From Gemmatimonadaceae bacterium (lineage in GTDB: Bacteria; Gemmatimonadota; Gemmatimonadetes; Gemmatimonadales; Gemmatimonadaceae), in NCBI GenBank assembly GCA_020851035.1, contig JADZDM010000012.1:62001-126000 (forward strand): a stretch of DNA of 64,000 bases. Direction: 5' to 3'. Below, one piece after another: positions 62,629 to 64,000 of the stretch. Below the pieces are notes generated by a model, which searched no databases, had not been told where the DNA came from, and worked only from the letters and a program-made list of their open reading frames with translations. Position numbers and translations under genes: made by a program. How positions within the stretch are numbered: position 1 is the first letter of the stretch; every line of letters begins with the position of its first letter.

Positions 62629-63957
62629 GTGACCGGTTCGCTCACTCGTCCGACGTCCATCAAGCCCGCCACCGGCAAGCTCGGCATCCTGACCCCCGGG
62701 CTGGGCGCAGTTGCCACCACGTTCATGGCCGGCGTCGAGAGCATCCGGCGTGGCCACACGAGCCCCATCGGCTCCCTGACGCAGATGGCGACCATCCGGC
62801 TCGGCAAGCGCACCGAGCACCGGTCGCCGCTGATCAAGGACTTCGTCCCGCTCGCCGGCCTCGGTGACATCGTCTTCGGAGCCTGGGACCCCATCTCGGA
62901 CGACGCCTACACCGCCGCGAAGAAGGCGGGCGTGCTGACGTCCGAGCACCTCGAGCCCCTCAAGGACTTCCTCACGGCCATCAAGCCGATGAGTGCCGCC
63001 TTCGAGTCGCGCTTCGTCACGCGCCTCCTCGGCGTCGACAACGTGAAGACCGGCCCGAGCTACCGTGACATCGCCGAGCAGCTGCGCGCCGACATGCGGA
63101 AGTTCAAGGCCGACAACGGCTGTGACCGTCTCGTGATCGTCTGGTGTGCGAGCACCGAGGCGTTCATCCAGCCCGGCCCGCAGCACGCCACCGTCGCGTC
63201 GTTCGAGCAGGCGATGGACAGCAACGACCCGGCCATCGCGCCGTCGATGCTCTACGCCTACGCCGCCCTGATGGAGAACGTCCCGTTCTGCAACGGCGCC
63301 CCGAACCTCACCGTCGACCTGCCGTGCATGCTGCAGCTCGCCAACGAGCGCGGGATCCCCGTCAGCGGCAAGGACTTCAAGACCGGCCAGACCTGGATGA
63401 AGACCGTCATCGCGCCGGGCCTCAAGGCGCGCATGCTCGGGCTCGCCGGCTGGTACTCGACGAACATCCTCGGCAACCGCGATGGCGAGGTGCTGGACGA
63501 CCCCGCGTCGTTCAAGACCAAGGAGGAGTCCAAGCTCTCCGTGCTGCACAACATCCTGCAGCCCGAGGTGTATCCGGAGCTCTACAAGGACTTCTCGCAT
63601 GTCGTCCGCATCAACTACTATCCGCCGCGCGGCGACAACAAGGAAGGCTGGGACAACATCGACATCGTCGGGTGGATGGGGTACCCGATGCAGATCAAGG
63701 TGAACTTCCTCTGCCGCGACTCCATCCTGGCGGCACCAATCGTCCTCGACCTCGCGCTGTTCAGTGACTTCGCGCACCGTGCCGGCATGAAGGGGATCCA
63801 GGAATGGCTGTCGTTCTACTACAAGAGCCCGATGGTCGCCCCCGGCCTGCAGCCGGAGCACGACCTGTTCATCCAGCAGACGAAGCTGAAGAACACGCTG
63901 CGCTTCCTGATGGGCGAGGAGCAGATCACGCACCTCGGCCTCGAGTACTACAGCTGA
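62629..63957 (+). CDS. ino1: Inositol-3-phosphate synthase (myo-inositol-1-phosphate synthase)
   Basis: A 442-residue NAD+-dependent isomerase that converts glucose-6-phosphate to inositol-3-phosphate. The Rossmann start is GKLGILTPGLGAVATTFM (about residues 16-33). SGKDFKTGQTWMKTVIAPGL near 245 and WYSTNILGNRDGEVL near 271 are the catalytic-domain stretches, and the closing HLGLEYYS is typical of MIPS. The length is close to that of Bacteroidetes enzymes, longer than the actinobacterial form and shorter than the yeast form. The GTG start at 62629 has a GGAG eight bases upstream. It lies 33 bases after the phosphatidyltransferase gene and is probably co-transcribed with it. Confidence 0.95.
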   Translation: MTGSLTRPTSIKPATGKLGILTPGLGAVATTFMAGVESIRRGHTSPIGSLTQMATIRLGKRTEHRSPLIKDFVPLAGLGDIVFGAWDPISDDAYTAAKKAGVLTSEHLEPLKDFLTAIKPMSAAFESRFVTRLLGVDNVKTGPSYRDIAEQLRADMRKFKADNGCDRLVIVWCASTEAFIQPGPQHATVASFEQAMDSNDPAIAPSMLYAYAALMENVPFCNGAPNLTVDLPCMLQLANERGIPVSGKDFKTGQTWMKTVIAPGLKARMLGLAGWYSTNILGNRDGEVLDDPASFKTKEESKLSVLHNILQPEVYPELYKDFSHVVRINYYPPRGDNKEGWDNIDIVGWMGYPMQIKVNFLCRDSILAAPIVLDLALFSDFAHRAGMKGIQEWLSFYYKSPMVAPGLQPEHDLFIQQTKLKNTLRFLMGEEQITHLGLEYYS

Positions 63958-64000
63958 TGCCGGGCAGCGTCGCGACACGGCACCCGGTCGCGCGCTGCGG

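Overview
The window is a high-GC chromosome segment with dense coding, short gaps and many ATGA/GTGA start-stop overlaps. It contains no insertion sequence, phage gene, rRNA or CRISPR array. The gene content suggests a Gram-negative, respiring bacterium: alternative complex III, TonB/ExbB/ExbD, a TonB-dependent-receptor-like outer-membrane protein, a membrane H+-pyrophosphatase, a heterotrophic hut operon and inositol-lipid enzymes. Taken together these fit Gemmatimonadota or a close relative, but that is an inference from content and not from a marker gene.

Layout. Positions 1-3177 hold the end of arginine decarboxylase speA, a Yip1-type membrane protein, Mn-type superoxide dismutase and a DedA protein. 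Positions 3387-16400 look like a catabolic island: a GH38 alpha-mannosidase, a membrane protein, two Dpp-type ABC permeases, and a divergent, tightly overlapping six-gene operon (lipoprotein substrate-binding protein, heparinase II/III-like lyase, SpoU RNA methyltransferase, class III aminotransferase, two amidohydrolase-fold proteins). Positions 16621-24556 are a complete actABCDEF operon for alternative complex III, preceded by a perfect TGTGA-N6-TCACA palindrome and followed by a strong terminator. A tRNA-Ala(TGC) with its own promoter and terminator follows.

Positions 24909-33621 hold a VasI-like secreted protein, a ThrE exporter, a peroxiredoxin, an OmpR/EnvZ-type two-component pair and a TonB-ExbB-ExbD-ExbD-TonB cluster. 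Positions 33806-40383 hold a decayed APC permease, a K+-independent H+-pyrophosphatase, an intact APC permease, a DAACS symporter and a YpfJ-type zinc metallopeptidase. Positions 40555-46415 are histidine catabolism: an FCD-type GntR regulator divergent from hutU-hutI-hutH, with a TlpA-like thioredoxin overlapping hutH.

Positions 46426-61544, all on the minus strand, hold a TonB-dependent-receptor-like protein, an Uup-type ABC-F ATPase, a HipA-like kinase with a DUF3037 partner, and an amino-sugar set: NagZ-like GH3, serine hydrolase, sodium symporter, GlcNAc kinase and a NagB-PIG-L fusion, with an ErpA-type Fe-S carrier among them. The amino-sugar genes make a plausible route from cell-wall or chitin amino sugars to fructose-6-phosphate. 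Positions 61703-63957 carry a promoter, a short leader ending in a terminator, a CDP-alcohol phosphatidyltransferase and myo-inositol-1-phosphate synthase, together suggesting phosphoinositide lipid synthesis.

The most unusual parts are the lyase/aminotransferase/paired-amidohydrolase operon, the NagB-PIG-L route that lacks a visible nagA, the HipA/DUF3037 pair, and the terminated leader RNA in front of the lipid gene.
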